DNA of 64,000 bases from JAUMBM01 sp964441755 (GTDB lineage: Bacteria > Bacteroidota > Bacteroidia > Chitinophagales > Saprospiraceae): contig CAYTVG010000002.1 of NCBI GenBank assembly GCA_964441755.1, positions 383,236 to 447,235 of the forward strand, in the 5' to 3' direction. Under the pieces are notes generated by a model. It was not told where the DNA came from, searched no databases, and saw only the letters and a program-made list of their open reading frames with translations. Shown one piece after another: positions 1-8,842 of this stretch (position 1 is its first letter; each line of letters begins with the position of its first letter). The position numbers were made by a program, and so were the translations under genes.

Positions 1-402
1 ACGCTCGCAGGAACGGGCCTCAATAAGGGCACAGGTCAGTAGTTGCTCAAGCAGGCGCTCCTCCCGGGATACACCCTTTTTTTGGAAAGCCAGTAGCTTG
101 TTTACATACTCATCTTTGCGCTGCCTGCCCAATCTAAGGCTTCGCTTTTCCAGTTCCTGTAACACAGCTCTGAAGTGTCCCCATTCTTCCGTGACAATCG
201 GGGCAAGCTCGCGTACCAAATCCTCCCTGTCCGGGTAGGCCTGAATTAGTGATATACAACTGGTTGCGGCTTTTTGCTCACAATAAGCATGGTCGGTAAG
301 GATCTCTTCAAGGTCTTTTTCTGCCAGATTGACCCAACGCGGGTCTGTGGGCAACTGAAGCCCCAGCATGCGCACGCTGTTGAGTTCTTGTTCTTCTGTC
401 AT
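1..402 (-). CDS. miaE: tRNA-(ms2io6A)-hydroxylase MiaE, partial (C-terminus outside window)
   Basis: Reading the minus strand from the ATG at 402 gives 134 uninterrupted codons to the window edge. The product has the ferritin-like diiron signature of MiaE: a first helix with DHAYCEQKAA, then a second with EEWGHFRAVL, followed by LGRQRKDEYV and ALIEARSCER. In the family these Glu/His residues bind the two irons. MiaE hydroxylates ms2i6A at position 37 of tRNAs that read U-starting codons. The C-terminal part of the roughly 190-residue family is missing only because the window ends. The gene is divergent from the membrane protein at 578. No clear promoter box was seen in the 175-bp gap. Confidence 0.9.
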   Translation of the reverse strand, partial: MTEEQELNSVRMLGLQLPTDPRWVNLAEKDLEEILTDHAYCEQKAATSCISLIQAYPDREDLVRELAPIVTEEWGHFRAVLQELEKRSLRLGRQRKDEYVNKLLAFQKKGVSREERLLEQLLTCALIEARSCER

Positions 403-577
403 GGTTCATTCGTATTTGAACAGCAAATTTCGCAATTTCATGCCGCAATAAGCGGGTTAATTGGTCTAAAAAATATTGTTACCCATGGATAAGTTCCCCA
501 AAAAAGACTACATTGAACCAAATTTTTGTTTGTAATCACTAAGCTTTGATCATATTGTAAACAAAAACAACAAAAAC

Positions 578-1120
578 ATGAAGAATTCCGTTCTGTTCTC
601 TCTTTTAGGGGGGGCAATCCTTTTCGGCTGGCAGTTTTTGTCCTGGGCAATGCCGAATTTTCATGAATCAGCAGTTACTTATACGCCTTTACAGGACCAA
701 ATCCTGACGGCTATGCAGGAGGCCGGGCTGAAGGAAGGTATGTATATGCTGGGGCAGCCTGATCCGGCACTCATGGAAGATATGGCTAAGTATGAAGAGA
801 TGGCGGCGCAATATGAGGGTAAAGCCTGGGCAGTCGTCAACTATAAAGCAAGTAATAGTAGCTCGATGGGGACAAATATGCTACGCGGATTCGTCGTTTG
901 CATCCTGATTGCAGGCATGTTGTTCTGGATGATGCAGCAACTCAAAACACCGAGTCTCAAGAACCACCTGCTTCTTTCATTAGGCATCGGATTTATAGGT
1001 TTTCTTTTTGTGCCTTACACCAATTTTATTTGGTTTAAAGAACCTGATGTGTATGCCTACCTGTTGGATGGTATTGCGCCCTGGTTGTTGTTGGGGTGGC
1101 TTGGCAACAGGCTGTCATAA
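578..1120 (+). CDS. Hypothetical inner-membrane protein
   Basis: A 180-residue protein with a hydrophobic N-terminal segment (about 5-25), a soluble periplasmic-type middle (about 30-105), and three further hydrophobic segments (about 106-125, 133-150, 160-178). No enzymatic motif is visible and I do not recognise the family. It stands alone between the divergent miaE gene and the convergent T9SS gene. The hairpin at 1127-1165 closes it. Confidence 0.7.
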   Translation: MKNSVLFSLLGGAILFGWQFLSWAMPNFHESAVTYTPLQDQILTAMQEAGLKEGMYMLGQPDPALMEDMAKYEEMAAQYEGKAWAVVNYKASNSSSMGTNMLRGFVVCILIAGMLFWMMQQLKTPSLKNHLLLSLGIGFIGFLFVPYTNFIWFKEPDVYAYLLDGIAPWLLLGWLGNRLS

Positions 1121-1126
1121 AATGCA

Positions 1127-1165
1127 GGCAGTCCCCAGCTGCGTATTTTGCAGCTGGGGACTGCC
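1127..1165. terminator. Bidirectional hairpin between convergent genes
   Basis: A perfect 16-bp inverted repeat (1127-1142 and 1150-1165) with a 7-nt loop lies between the stop of the + strand gene (1120) and the stop of the - strand gene (1204). T-runs are short, so it may work as an RNA-stabilising hairpin as much as a classic intrinsic terminator. Confidence 0.7.
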
Positions 1166-1203
1166 GGTAAAGTAGCAGGCGGCTAAGACCGCCCCAAAAG
1201 CCC

Positions 1204-3594
1204 TTACTGCTTAACAACAACAGTTCTGCCAGTTACCCGGCCGTTGGCAGTAATGCGGATAAAATAAGTCCCCGCTGTCCAGTTTTTACCCAACCGGAGT
1301 TGGTTGGCAGCAGTGGGTACAAAGACTTGTTCAACTAATTGTCCCAGCGCATTGTATACTTCCAGCATGCCTGATTCATCCGTAGCCTCTAAGATGAAAT
1401 CCTGACTGAACGGATTGGGAGAAACCTTGAGTTCTGTAGCGCTTACAGGCCCTGATAAGCTGCTGACAAGCTCACCGTTTACGTGGAATGCATCTACAGC
1501 GGCTTCTACTACGTGTCCATTGGGAGGCAGGTCGGCAGTTTCAAAAATGATTGTGAATGAATCTGTAAGACTTGAAAAGTAGTCAAGCACACGGATGGCT
1601 GAATTTGGGCGCCAGGCACCTACTGACTGATTGACAGTTTCCACAGTGACCGTCTGCTGACCATTGCTGAGTTTAACAAGGAAGTTATCATCAGGGTTGC
1701 CACTACCACCGGTATTGACAAACCAAAGATTGTAGGAGATTACCGGGTCAGTATAGATGCTGAGATCCATAGGCGGAGAGCTTAGCACAACCACGCCATT
1801 GTCAACATCATCGAAGCCTATACTGCCGCCGCCATTACCGGTCAGGAAGCAGGCATCACCCAAATCAGTATCTACATCTGTTTCCGGATTGACCTGCTGA
1901 TTGCCGCTGTAAGTGCCTGTTGGCTCGGCTCTCACCCAGAATCCGGCGGAAGCAGCTGGTGTGCCCGTGCCCGATACCCAGCCGAGGTCAAGGACGAAAT
2001 CATCCTGATAGCCACGATCGAGCAGTACCACCATTGACTGGCTACTGCTGATGCTGGCAGTGGGCAGTTGCTTGTGCTGATAGCCCCAGGCACCGGCAAT
2101 GATGTCATAGGAGTCGGCAAAAATACCTGACAGGTTAAAGGTACCGTCAGCGGTTGTTTGCGTGTTGAAGGAGGTCACTTCACTGGTAAAGAGGAGCGTC
2201 GCATTGGGTATGGGTTCGCCTGTGGCAGCATCTGCAACCAGCCCGCTGATCGTGTAGCCCGCCAGCGGTACCAGCTGTACGTCGAGCAGCGTCAGCTCAC
2301 CATTGCTGAGTTCTACTTCGTAGGTAGCCGGTTGGTAGCCTACTTTTGTGAAAGTGACGGCATAGGTGCCTGCCGTGGCAAGACCCGTTTCGTAGCGGCC
2401 ATCCAGCCCTGTCTGAGCCATATTGGGCTGAGAGGCGGCTATGGAAACTTCGACTTCGTTGAGCATACTGCCACTGTTAGCATCTGTTACCAATCCCTCG
2501 AGCCAGCAAGCTCTGACATAGTTTGTTCCCAGCACATACAGGCCGCTGTTGATATCAGAAATGAGTACGATGCCGGAGGGCAGGAAGGGGTAAGCGCCCC
2601 AGGCACCACTGAAGCCGCCGTTGCCACCCAAAAAAGTATCAAAATTGCCAACCTCAATGAGGTTGCCTGGTCGGCTGGCATCGACAATAATACCACCGTC
2701 GGTGTAGTAAGAGATAATCAACCAGTCCTGCCAAACATGTACGTTGTGCGGAATGACATTTTCGCCCAGGGTTTCTATCGGTCTGAATTGATCCAGCTCA
2801 ACAATGTCCGAGGGATCGCTCACGTCGTATGCACCAACGGGTGCGTTGGCGCGCTCATCGGTAGTGAAGGCCACAGTCCCGTCATCAGAAAGCCAAACAT
2901 TATGGGTAAATTCAAAAGGCGTCTTCTGCCTTCCGAGTAGCAGGGTATTGTTCTTGTCAGCAATATCATAGACGCCCATTTCTCCGTTGTAAATCTCAGA
3001 GGTATATAGCCTGTCGTTGCGAACGTAGACATCGTGAGAGTAAATGTTGGGCCCCTTATTGATGTATATAGGAGTACCGGGTTGGCTAAATACATCGAGG
3101 TACAGGATACCACCGGAATTGAGATTGCAGCCTGAAAGGTAGCAATAGCCATTCTCGTCAATCCAGAGATTGTGGCAGGTGCGGAGGGTTCCCATGCCCG
3201 CTAAGTCAGGCGTCCAGCGATAGTAGGTCACGGAATCAGGCAAATGGCTCATGTCAATCACCAGCAGTCCTTCTGTAGTGCCGGGCTGATCAGTAGTTAC
3301 ATAGGCATAATGCCCCCAGGTCTTGATATCTCTCCAGGTAGAGTTCTGGCCCGGGATAAAGGCTACTTCCGTAGCATTGGAGGGATCAGCCAGACTGACG
3401 ATAGAAACGCCGTTGACCAGCCCCATGATGGCGTACTCTGTGCTGTCGGGCGCCACCCAACCCCAAATATCATTGCCGTTGGCATTGTATTGTACGTGTG
3501 ACAGCAAGGTCATATTGAGCTGCCCGAAGGCCGTCAGTGACAGCCAGCACAAGGATAAAGACAATAGTAAGCGACTCTTCATGCTTAAATTCAA
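1204..3594 (-). CDS. Choice-of-anchor B family secreted protein with T9SS sorting domain
   Basis: A 796-residue exported protein. Order: signal peptide (1-24); a beta-propeller-like choice-of-anchor B region (about 28-385) with repeated blocks such as NGVSIVSLADPSNATEV and HNVHVWQDWLIISYYTDGG; two carboxypeptidase-regulatory-like/CNA-B type beta domains (about 388-470 and 472-555); a jelly-roll-like region; and a C-terminal type A sorting domain (about 720-796, starting KVSPNPF and ending in a basic RTVVVKQ tail). The sorting domain implies export by T9SS and surface attachment or release. The function of the propeller is not known. The hairpin at 1127-1165 is a likely transcript end. Confidence 0.85.
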   Translation of the reverse strand: MNLSMKSRLLLSLSLCWLSLTAFGQLNMTLLSHVQYNANGNDIWGWVAPDSTEYAIMGLVNGVSIVSLADPSNATEVAFIPGQNSTWRDIKTWGHYAYVTTDQPGTTEGLLVIDMSHLPDSVTYYRWTPDLAGMGTLRTCHNLWIDENGYCYLSGCNLNSGGILYLDVFSQPGTPIYINKGPNIYSHDVYVRNDRLYTSEIYNGEMGVYDIADKNNTLLLGRQKTPFEFTHNVWLSDDGTVAFTTDERANAPVGAYDVSDPSDIVELDQFRPIETLGENVIPHNVHVWQDWLIISYYTDGGIIVDASRPGNLIEVGNFDTFLGGNGGFSGAWGAYPFLPSGIVLISDINSGLYVLGTNYVRACWLEGLVTDANSGSMLNEVEVSIAASQPNMAQTGLDGRYETGLATAGTYAVTFTKVGYQPATYEVELSNGELTLLDVQLVPLAGYTISGLVADAATGEPIPNATLLFTSEVTSFNTQTTADGTFNLSGIFADSYDIIAGAWGYQHKQLPTASISSSQSMVVLLDRGYQDDFVLDLGWVSGTGTPAASAGFWVRAEPTGTYSGNQQVNPETDVDTDLGDACFLTGNGGGSIGFDDVDNGVVVLSSPPMDLSIYTDPVISYNLWFVNTGGSGNPDDNFLVKLSNGQQTVTVETVNQSVGAWRPNSAIRVLDYFSSLTDSFTIIFETADLPPNGHVVEAAVDAFHVNGELVSSLSGPVSATELKVSPNPFSQDFILEATDESGMLEVYNALGQLVEQVFVPTAANQLRLGKNWTAGTYFIRITANGRVTGRTVVVKQ

Positions 3595-3643
3595 AATTGT
3601 AAGGTAAAAATAGTCCTTCGGTAAAATTACCAGAAATCAGGCA

Positions 3644-4078
3644 TTATCTTGCCTGAACCACGGCAATTGTTATGCGGCTGACACAAACGAGCCGCTCATT
3701 TTCATCTTTAATGTCAATCTGCCATACGTGCAGCGTTCTGCCCACTTTTATGGGGCGTACAGTTCCGTACACCCAGCCGGAGCGCACAGAATTGAGGTGG
3801 TTGGCATTGATTTCTACGCCTACAACACTTTGCTTGCTCATGTCCTCAAGACAGAGTACAGATGCCACACTTCCCAGGGTTTCTGCCAGTGCAACGGAGG
3901 CGCCGCCGTGCAGCAGTCGCATGGGTTGTATGGTGCGGTGATCGACCGGCATGCGTGCGCTAAGGTAGTCATCACCAATGGCCGTGTATTCTATGCCGAG
4001 CCAGTCACTCAGGGTGTCGGCAGATACGGCCTGCAGGCCTTCCAGGCTTGCGGGTTGTTTCCAAAGGCTTGTTTGCAT
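3644..4078 (-). CDS. Hotdog-fold acyl-CoA thioesterase (PaaI/MenI-like)
   Basis: A 144-residue single hotdog domain. The helix motif LLHGGASVALAETLGS (HGG at 57-59, Glu66) is the active-site helix of the PaaI/YdiI class, in which the Glu is catalytic. Length and the C-terminal beta strands (VGVEINANHL, GTVRPIKVGRTLHVW) fit the family. YdiI/MenI hydrolyses 1,4-dihydroxy-2-naphthoyl-CoA in menaquinone synthesis, and other members act on phenylacetyl-CoA or general acyl-CoAs. The substrate cannot be fixed from sequence, and no men genes are nearby. Confidence 0.85.
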   Translation of the reverse strand: MQTSLWKQPASLEGLQAVSADTLSDWLGIEYTAIGDDYLSARMPVDHRTIQPMRLLHGGASVALAETLGSVASVLCLEDMSKQSVVGVEINANHLNSVRSGWVYGTVRPIKVGRTLHVWQIDIKDENERLVCVSRITIAVVQAR

Positions 4079-4162
4079 GTATTGCGAATAATGGTTGTAA
4101 TGAAATATCGGGAGGGCCTCCGTTGTAAGCTATGCTATGCGCCGGGGCTGCTGCCCGGCAGT

Positions 4163-6037
4163 TTATGGCCCTTTCAGGACGCTTATTTTTACCTGATCCA
4201 CATACACAACTTCTTTCTCTGCCATGACGTATACTTTCAGTAGTTGTTCGGGCGCGAGGTTTTCAGGAAGTTTTACGTAGAAGCGAACCCAGCCCCAATG
4301 CCCCGGCTCTCCGCCCCAAATGCTGAAAGCAGGGTTGGCCAGTTTGCTGTCGATGCGAATAGCGCGGTAGTGCTGAACAGTTTCACCCAACTGTGTACTC
4401 AGCACGATGGAGGGGGCTGCATACCAGGGAAATTCTTTGACATCTTTTTTGCACATAGCTTCAATGCGCAGGTAGTCACCTGCCTGCAGCGCAAGCGAGC
4501 CTGCTTCTTTGGCTAAAAACTCCAGGTATTTCCGCTCAGGCGTCAGCCGGGCAGCTCGTTTGCCGCCACCCAGCGGGCTTTCTGCATACTGCAGGCTACT
4601 GTCTGCAGACTCAAAATCCTGGCTGTAGAGGACGGCATGCTCCTGTAGCCGACTGCTGTCGGGTTGGCGCTCACCGGTATCAAAGGCTACCAATGCATCG
4701 TAAGTCATCTCGGTTTTGCCAAAAACAGCCCAATAGTAGCCCTTATTGGCAGCTTCCGTCCAGAGAATGCCGTGTTTGTGCTGCCAGTTTTGGAAAAGGT
4801 TGAGCCCAATCAAAAAGGCTGTCAGTAAATAGAAAAATGTGCGCAGGTAGGGCCGCCTGAGCATGGCGGCAATCACAAGCGTCATCGGTACGGACAGTAG
4901 CGCTGCAGCTTCAACCATGGGGCGCGACCCGAAACCGTTGATGTAGTACCAGCACCACCAGCTGTAGGCAATGTAGATGTGCAGGGGTAAAAAAATCAGC
5001 ACAGGCCAAAGCCAGCGGCGGTACCGGGCCAGCCAGCCGATGCCGACTATGCTCAGCCACATGGCAGGACTGTAGGTCAGCCAGCCGTTCTGATAGGAGA
5101 ACAGCCCGCCATGAATACGGGCATGCCTGAAGTCGAAGGCCTCACCGGGATATCCGTCAAAATGCCAGCTACCGGTAGCCAGCTTCCAGTAAAACAATTG
5201 CGGCAGTCCCATCGCCACAAATACCAGTACAGCCAGGGCTATACTGCCGGCATGTTTTTTCCAAAAAGCCCAACGCTGTAGTAGCGCCTGTCTGTCGACA
5301 AGCCCATACCCCAGCGGGATGGCAAGTGCTAGCATTTCAACAGGCCTGATCAGGGTGATCAGACCGGCACTCAGCCCGATGAGTATGGCATAGGGGCGGC
5401 CTGCAGATCGGTAAAATTGCTGGCTGGCATACATCAGCAGCCCGTAAAGCGAAAAAAGATAGGCATGCGCCATCGGACCTCGGTACACTTCGAAATTGTA
5501 CAAATTTGTCCCCAGTGCAATGATGAGCAGGCTAAACCATATCGCTCGTTTATCGTTGATTTCAACCTGCAGTACCCGATACAGACACCACAATCCTGCC
5601 AAAAAATACACCAGATTGGCCAAATGTATCCACAGCATGTAGGGCCAGGAGTAGCCGTCGGCAGCTACACCCGGTATTAGCATTGCCATACTGTGCCCCA
5701 ACAGAAAGAATGGCAACTGTAGTATAGCTACACCGACTGTATACTTAATGACCCGGTGGCCGTTGGCAGCTACGGGCAGCTCACCACCGGGACCGGGAAA
5801 ACTGAATGCCTCGCCGGAATAGTCAAATCTTTTGCGGTAGGTGGTATCAATATTCGATAAATCACCGTGAATGAAAGCAGCAGGGAGGTAGGCATAGTAA
5901 CCCCAAGTGTCGCCCCCGTAGATAATGTTTACTTCCCAGCGCCGGAAGTAGAGCAGCGACGCCAAATAGACAACGCCAATGACAATCGCGAGAGATTTGA
6001 ATGTAAAATGCAAGGCAGCCGAAATTATTCGACCCAA
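4163..6037 (-). CDS. GT-C-type polytopic membrane protein (glycosyltransferase-like) with C-terminal soluble domain
   Basis: A 624-residue protein with about ten hydrophobic segments in residues 10-420, and a first extramembrane loop containing GGDTWGYYAYLP. Acidic residues in this loop are typical of GT-C glycosyltransferases that use lipid-linked sugar donors. Residues about 455-624 form a soluble beta-rich domain (YSQDFESADSS ... WGWVRFYVKLP) resembling carbohydrate-binding modules. I infer a dolichyl/undecaprenyl-phosphate-sugar transferase-like protein; acceptor and donor are unknown. It lies 84 bp upstream of the thioesterase gene on the same strand. Confidence 0.6.
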   Translation of the reverse strand: MGRIISAALHFTFKSLAIVIGVVYLASLLYFRRWEVNIIYGGDTWGYYAYLPAAFIHGDLSNIDTTYRKRFDYSGEAFSFPGPGGELPVAANGHRVIKYTVGVAILQLPFFLLGHSMAMLIPGVAADGYSWPYMLWIHLANLVYFLAGLWCLYRVLQVEINDKRAIWFSLLIIALGTNLYNFEVYRGPMAHAYLFSLYGLLMYASQQFYRSAGRPYAILIGLSAGLITLIRPVEMLALAIPLGYGLVDRQALLQRWAFWKKHAGSIALAVLVFVAMGLPQLFYWKLATGSWHFDGYPGEAFDFRHARIHGGLFSYQNGWLTYSPAMWLSIVGIGWLARYRRWLWPVLIFLPLHIYIAYSWWCWYYINGFGSRPMVEAAALLSVPMTLVIAAMLRRPYLRTFFYLLTAFLIGLNLFQNWQHKHGILWTEAANKGYYWAVFGKTEMTYDALVAFDTGERQPDSSRLQEHAVLYSQDFESADSSLQYAESPLGGGKRAARLTPERKYLEFLAKEAGSLALQAGDYLRIEAMCKKDVKEFPWYAAPSIVLSTQLGETVQHYRAIRIDSKLANPAFSIWGGEPGHWGWVRFYVKLPENLAPEQLLKVYVMAEKEVVYVDQVKISVLKGP

Positions 6038-6078
6038 AGATACAATTTAGCTACCATACCACGTGGCCGACAGGCAGT

Positions 6079-7176
6079 TTACTTTCGCTTAAACTTGTTG
6101 TTTTTATAATCCTTGAATACCAGTTCACCAAGCCCCTGCAGATTGCTGTAAAAAGCCTTACCGTTGTTGGTTCTGGTAAATTCGTCAACAAATCTTACCA
6201 GATCGGGATCGCGGGCAATCATAAAGGTCGTGACAGGTATCTGTAGCTTCTTGCACTGCGCCGCCAGCGTCAGCGTGCGACTGACAATCTTACGGTCCAG
6301 GCCAAAGCTGTTTTTGTAGTACTGATTACCTTTTTTAATACAGGTAGGCTTACCGTCGGTAATCATGAATATTTGCTTGTTGGGGTTGCGGCGATTGCGC
6401 AGCAGGCTCATAGCCAGCTCCAGACCAGCAACCGTGTTGGTATGGTAGGGCCCTACTTCCAGATAGGGCAAATCCTCCAGTTCAATAGACCAGGCATCAT
6501 TGCCAAAGACAATGATGTCTAGGGTATCCTTAGGGAAGCGGGTGAGGATGTATTCACTCAGCGCCATGGCTACTTTCTTGGCGGGCGTTATACGGTCTTC
6601 GCCGTACAGGATCATGGAGTGAGAAATATCAATCATAAGTACAGTACTCATCTGCGCCTGTCGGTAGGTTTCAAATACCTCCAGGTCATCGCTGCTGAGC
6701 ATGAAATCATCTATCCCATGGTTGATTTGTGCATTGCGCAGACTTTCGCTCACAGCGAGCTGGTCGAGCTGATCGCCGAATTCAAAGGGACGGAGCTCCG
6801 AACTGGTTTCATCACCATGGCCGCTGTGGCGGGTATTGTGATTGCCGCGTCTTGTTTTTTTGAGCTCCCCGAAAACGTCCTTGAGTGCCTGCCGCCGAAT
6901 GGCAATATTCATCTTGGCAGAAGGCGTGAAACGCCCCGCTTCGGCCTGATCCTGGCGTATATAGCCTTTATCAATTAAGTCTTTGATGAAGTCAGCAATG
7001 CCGTAGCGGTCATTGGTCAGCTTATACTCCTTGTCTAGCATGGTGAGCCAGGACAAGGCCTCGGCTACATCACCGGAGGTATATACCAGCAACTCTTTGA
7101 AAACCTTCAGCAGCCTTTCAAAGGGGTCGGCATCTTCATCAGGGGGAACATACTTTGAGAATCTCCATCCAACCAT
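6079..7176 (-). CDS. VWA domain-containing protein (CoxE/YehP-like)
   Basis: I chose the ATG at 7176 (MVGWRFSKYVPP), which matches the usual start of this family. The frame is open 27 codons further upstream, but that part looks non-coding. The 365-residue protein has a helical N-terminal half (about 1-165) and a von Willebrand A domain. The domain's MIDAS motif DISHSM (about residue 178) is followed by the later MIDAS elements around TNTVAGLELA and MITDGKPTC. Such proteins often partner with MoxR-type AAA ATPases, but none is adjacent here. Function is not known. Confidence 0.8.
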   Translation of the reverse strand: MVGWRFSKYVPPDEDADPFERLLKVFKELLVYTSGDVAEALSWLTMLDKEYKLTNDRYGIADFIKDLIDKGYIRQDQAEAGRFTPSAKMNIAIRRQALKDVFGELKKTRRGNHNTRHSGHGDETSSELRPFEFGDQLDQLAVSESLRNAQINHGIDDFMLSSDDLEVFETYRQAQMSTVLMIDISHSMILYGEDRITPAKKVAMALSEYILTRFPKDTLDIIVFGNDAWSIELEDLPYLEVGPYHTNTVAGLELAMSLLRNRRNPNKQIFMITDGKPTCIKKGNQYYKNSFGLDRKIVSRTLTLAAQCKKLQIPVTTFMIARDPDLVRFVDEFTRTNNGKAFYSNLQGLGELVFKDYKNNKFKRK

Positions 7177-7274
7177 CTGGCAGCAATTTGTTTTGATGTC
7201 TATAACAGTCGTAAGGGGTGTTAAGTTGCATTTTGGCGGGCAATCACCGACGGCCAAAAGAACTTAGTGTAGCA

Positions 7275-7282
7275 CAAAGATA
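7275..7282 (-). promoter_or_regulatory. Possible -7 box for the VWA gene
   Basis: On the minus strand this reads TATCTTTG, an exact match to the Bacteroidota -7 consensus TAnnTTTG, about 100 bp upstream of the VWA start. No convincing -33 TTTG lies at the expected distance. Confidence 0.35.
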
Positions 7283-7442
7283 GGTAAACGCCTGATCAGA
7301 CATTTCCGCCGGAGACAAAATTAAGCTGTTTGGTGCATTTTGTAAGGAACATAACCACCTGCTTTTGACTAAAAATAAGCGTAAAACCTAAGTAAAAGCT
7401 CCCTTTGCGGTCTGAAGAGCCAATGCTCTGTAACCCGCAAAC

Positions 7443-7474
7443 TTTGTGTTGCCGCGCTGCTTTCACTATCTTTG
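7443..7474 (+). promoter_or_regulatory. Bacteroidota-type promoter of tilS
   Basis: TTTG at 7443-7446 (-33 element) and TATCTTTG at 7467-7474 (-7 element, exact TAnnTTTG match) are separated by 20 bp. The tilS ATG follows 14 bp later, so the leader is very short. Confidence 0.65.
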
Positions 7475-7488
7475 CGGCAAAGCAGGCC

Positions 7489-8820
7489 ATGATGTTGCTG
7501 GAAAAATTTGAAAAACACATTCGCGAAACGGATATACTCCCGTCCGGAGGATTGCTACTCGCGTTCAGCGGGGGATTGGACTCTGTTGTGCTGGCCGACC
7601 TGTTGTATTGTCTGGGCTATCAGCCCGCGCTGGGGCACGTCAATTTTGGCCTGAGAGCCGAAGAATCGGCCGGCGATGCCGCCTTTGCCGCCGCCTTTGC
7701 CGCCTCTTACAAACTGCCTTTTTATACTACTTCTTTCGACACGCTCGCCTGTCTGCAGGCAGGCGAGAGCGTGCAGATGGCAGCCCGCCGGCTGCGCTAC
7801 GAGTGGCTGGAGGCAGTGCGCCGGCGCGAAGGTTATGTTTGTATCGTCACTGCACATCAGGCCAATGACAATCTCGAAACTATGGTGATGCGCTTCCTGC
7901 AGTCGACTGGCCTGTCGGGCATCGGAGGCATTCCTCCGCGCACAGGCGCCGTCGTGCGCCCGCTACTGCCTTTTGGACGGGAAGAGATAGCAGCCTACGC
8001 GCAGTCGCGGGAGCTATCGTGGCGGGAGGACTCGTCCAATGCCAAAACCGATTATTTGCGCAACCGTATACGCCACCAGCTGCTGCCGCTTATGCAAAGC
8101 TTTTCACCCGGTCTGCTGCGTATTTCGACGGAAAATGCCCGCCGCTTTCGCGAGGCGGGGGCCTTGTACGCATGGAGTGTAGAGCACTTTCGTGCAAAAT
8201 GCGTGCGCGAAACGGCAGGGGAAATGACTATCGACCGCGCTCAGCTGCTGGCTGCGCCGGCGCCGCTCAGCCTGCTTCATGCATGGTTGCAGCCCCTGGG
8301 ATTTACGGCAGAGCACTGCCGGCAGGCTGTCGCAGCGCGGGCAGGTAGTCTGCTGCGCAGCGATACGCACAGCTTGTTGATTAAAACAGCTACATTGTGC
8401 ATACGCCCGCTGGTGGCTGCTACCGCCGGTATTGAACTGAATGCGCTGTCGGGTGTTTTTCAGCTTGATGAGCAGTCGGGGCTGCGCCTCAGCCAGCCGG
8501 CCACGGCTCCGCAGGCCGCCGGCCAGCGCCTGCTGGCAGCGGTCGAGCTCTCCGGCCTGCAGCTGCCGCTACACATTCGCCATTGGAAGCCCGGCGACTG
8601 GTTTTGCCCGGCAGGCATGGGGGGAAAAAGGCAAAAATTGCAGGATTTTTTTACCAATAACAAAATCGACCGGCAGCAGCGAGAAAGTGTGTGGTTGCTG
8701 GTCGATAGTCAGGACAACATCGTCTGGATCGTAGGCCATCGACAGGATGAGCGTTTCAAAGCAGACGCAAACTGCCGCCATTTGCTCGTCGTCGAGTATC
8801 TTTACAAGCCAAATGAGTAA
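7489..8820 (+). CDS. tilS: tRNA(Ile)-lysidine synthase TilS
   Basis: TilS attaches lysine to C34 of the CAU-anticodon tRNA-Ile, which changes its decoding to AUA. The PP-loop SGGLDS sits at about residues 26-31, followed by family blocks RRLRYEWLE, VTAHQANDNLET and DYLRNRIRHQLLP. The C-terminal part (about 330-443) carries the TilS C-terminal domain with HIRHWKPGDWFCP and LQDFFTNNKI. The start is one of two adjacent ATGs at 7489/7492, directly behind a good promoter; the open frame upstream of it lacks family similarity. The next gene follows after 22 bp, suggesting co-transcription. Confidence 0.95.
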   Translation: MMLLEKFEKHIRETDILPSGGLLLAFSGGLDSVVLADLLYCLGYQPALGHVNFGLRAEESAGDAAFAAAFAASYKLPFYTTSFDTLACLQAGESVQMAARRLRYEWLEAVRRREGYVCIVTAHQANDNLETMVMRFLQSTGLSGIGGIPPRTGAVVRPLLPFGREEIAAYAQSRELSWREDSSNAKTDYLRNRIRHQLLPLMQSFSPGLLRISTENARRFREAGALYAWSVEHFRAKCVRETAGEMTIDRAQLLAAPAPLSLLHAWLQPLGFTAEHCRQAVAARAGSLLRSDTHSLLIKTATLCIRPLVAATAGIELNALSGVFQLDEQSGLRLSQPATAPQAAGQRLLAAVELSGLQLPLHIRHWKPGDWFCPAGMGGKRQKLQDFFTNNKIDRQQRESVWLLVDSQDNIVWIVGHRQDERFKADANCRHLLVVEYLYKPNE

Positions 8821-8842
8821 TGTGACATCAACAATAAATCAT

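Noticed and set aside
2158..2940. 260-codon plus-strand frame
   Set aside because: Antisense of the choice-of-anchor B gene, no recognisable protein features.
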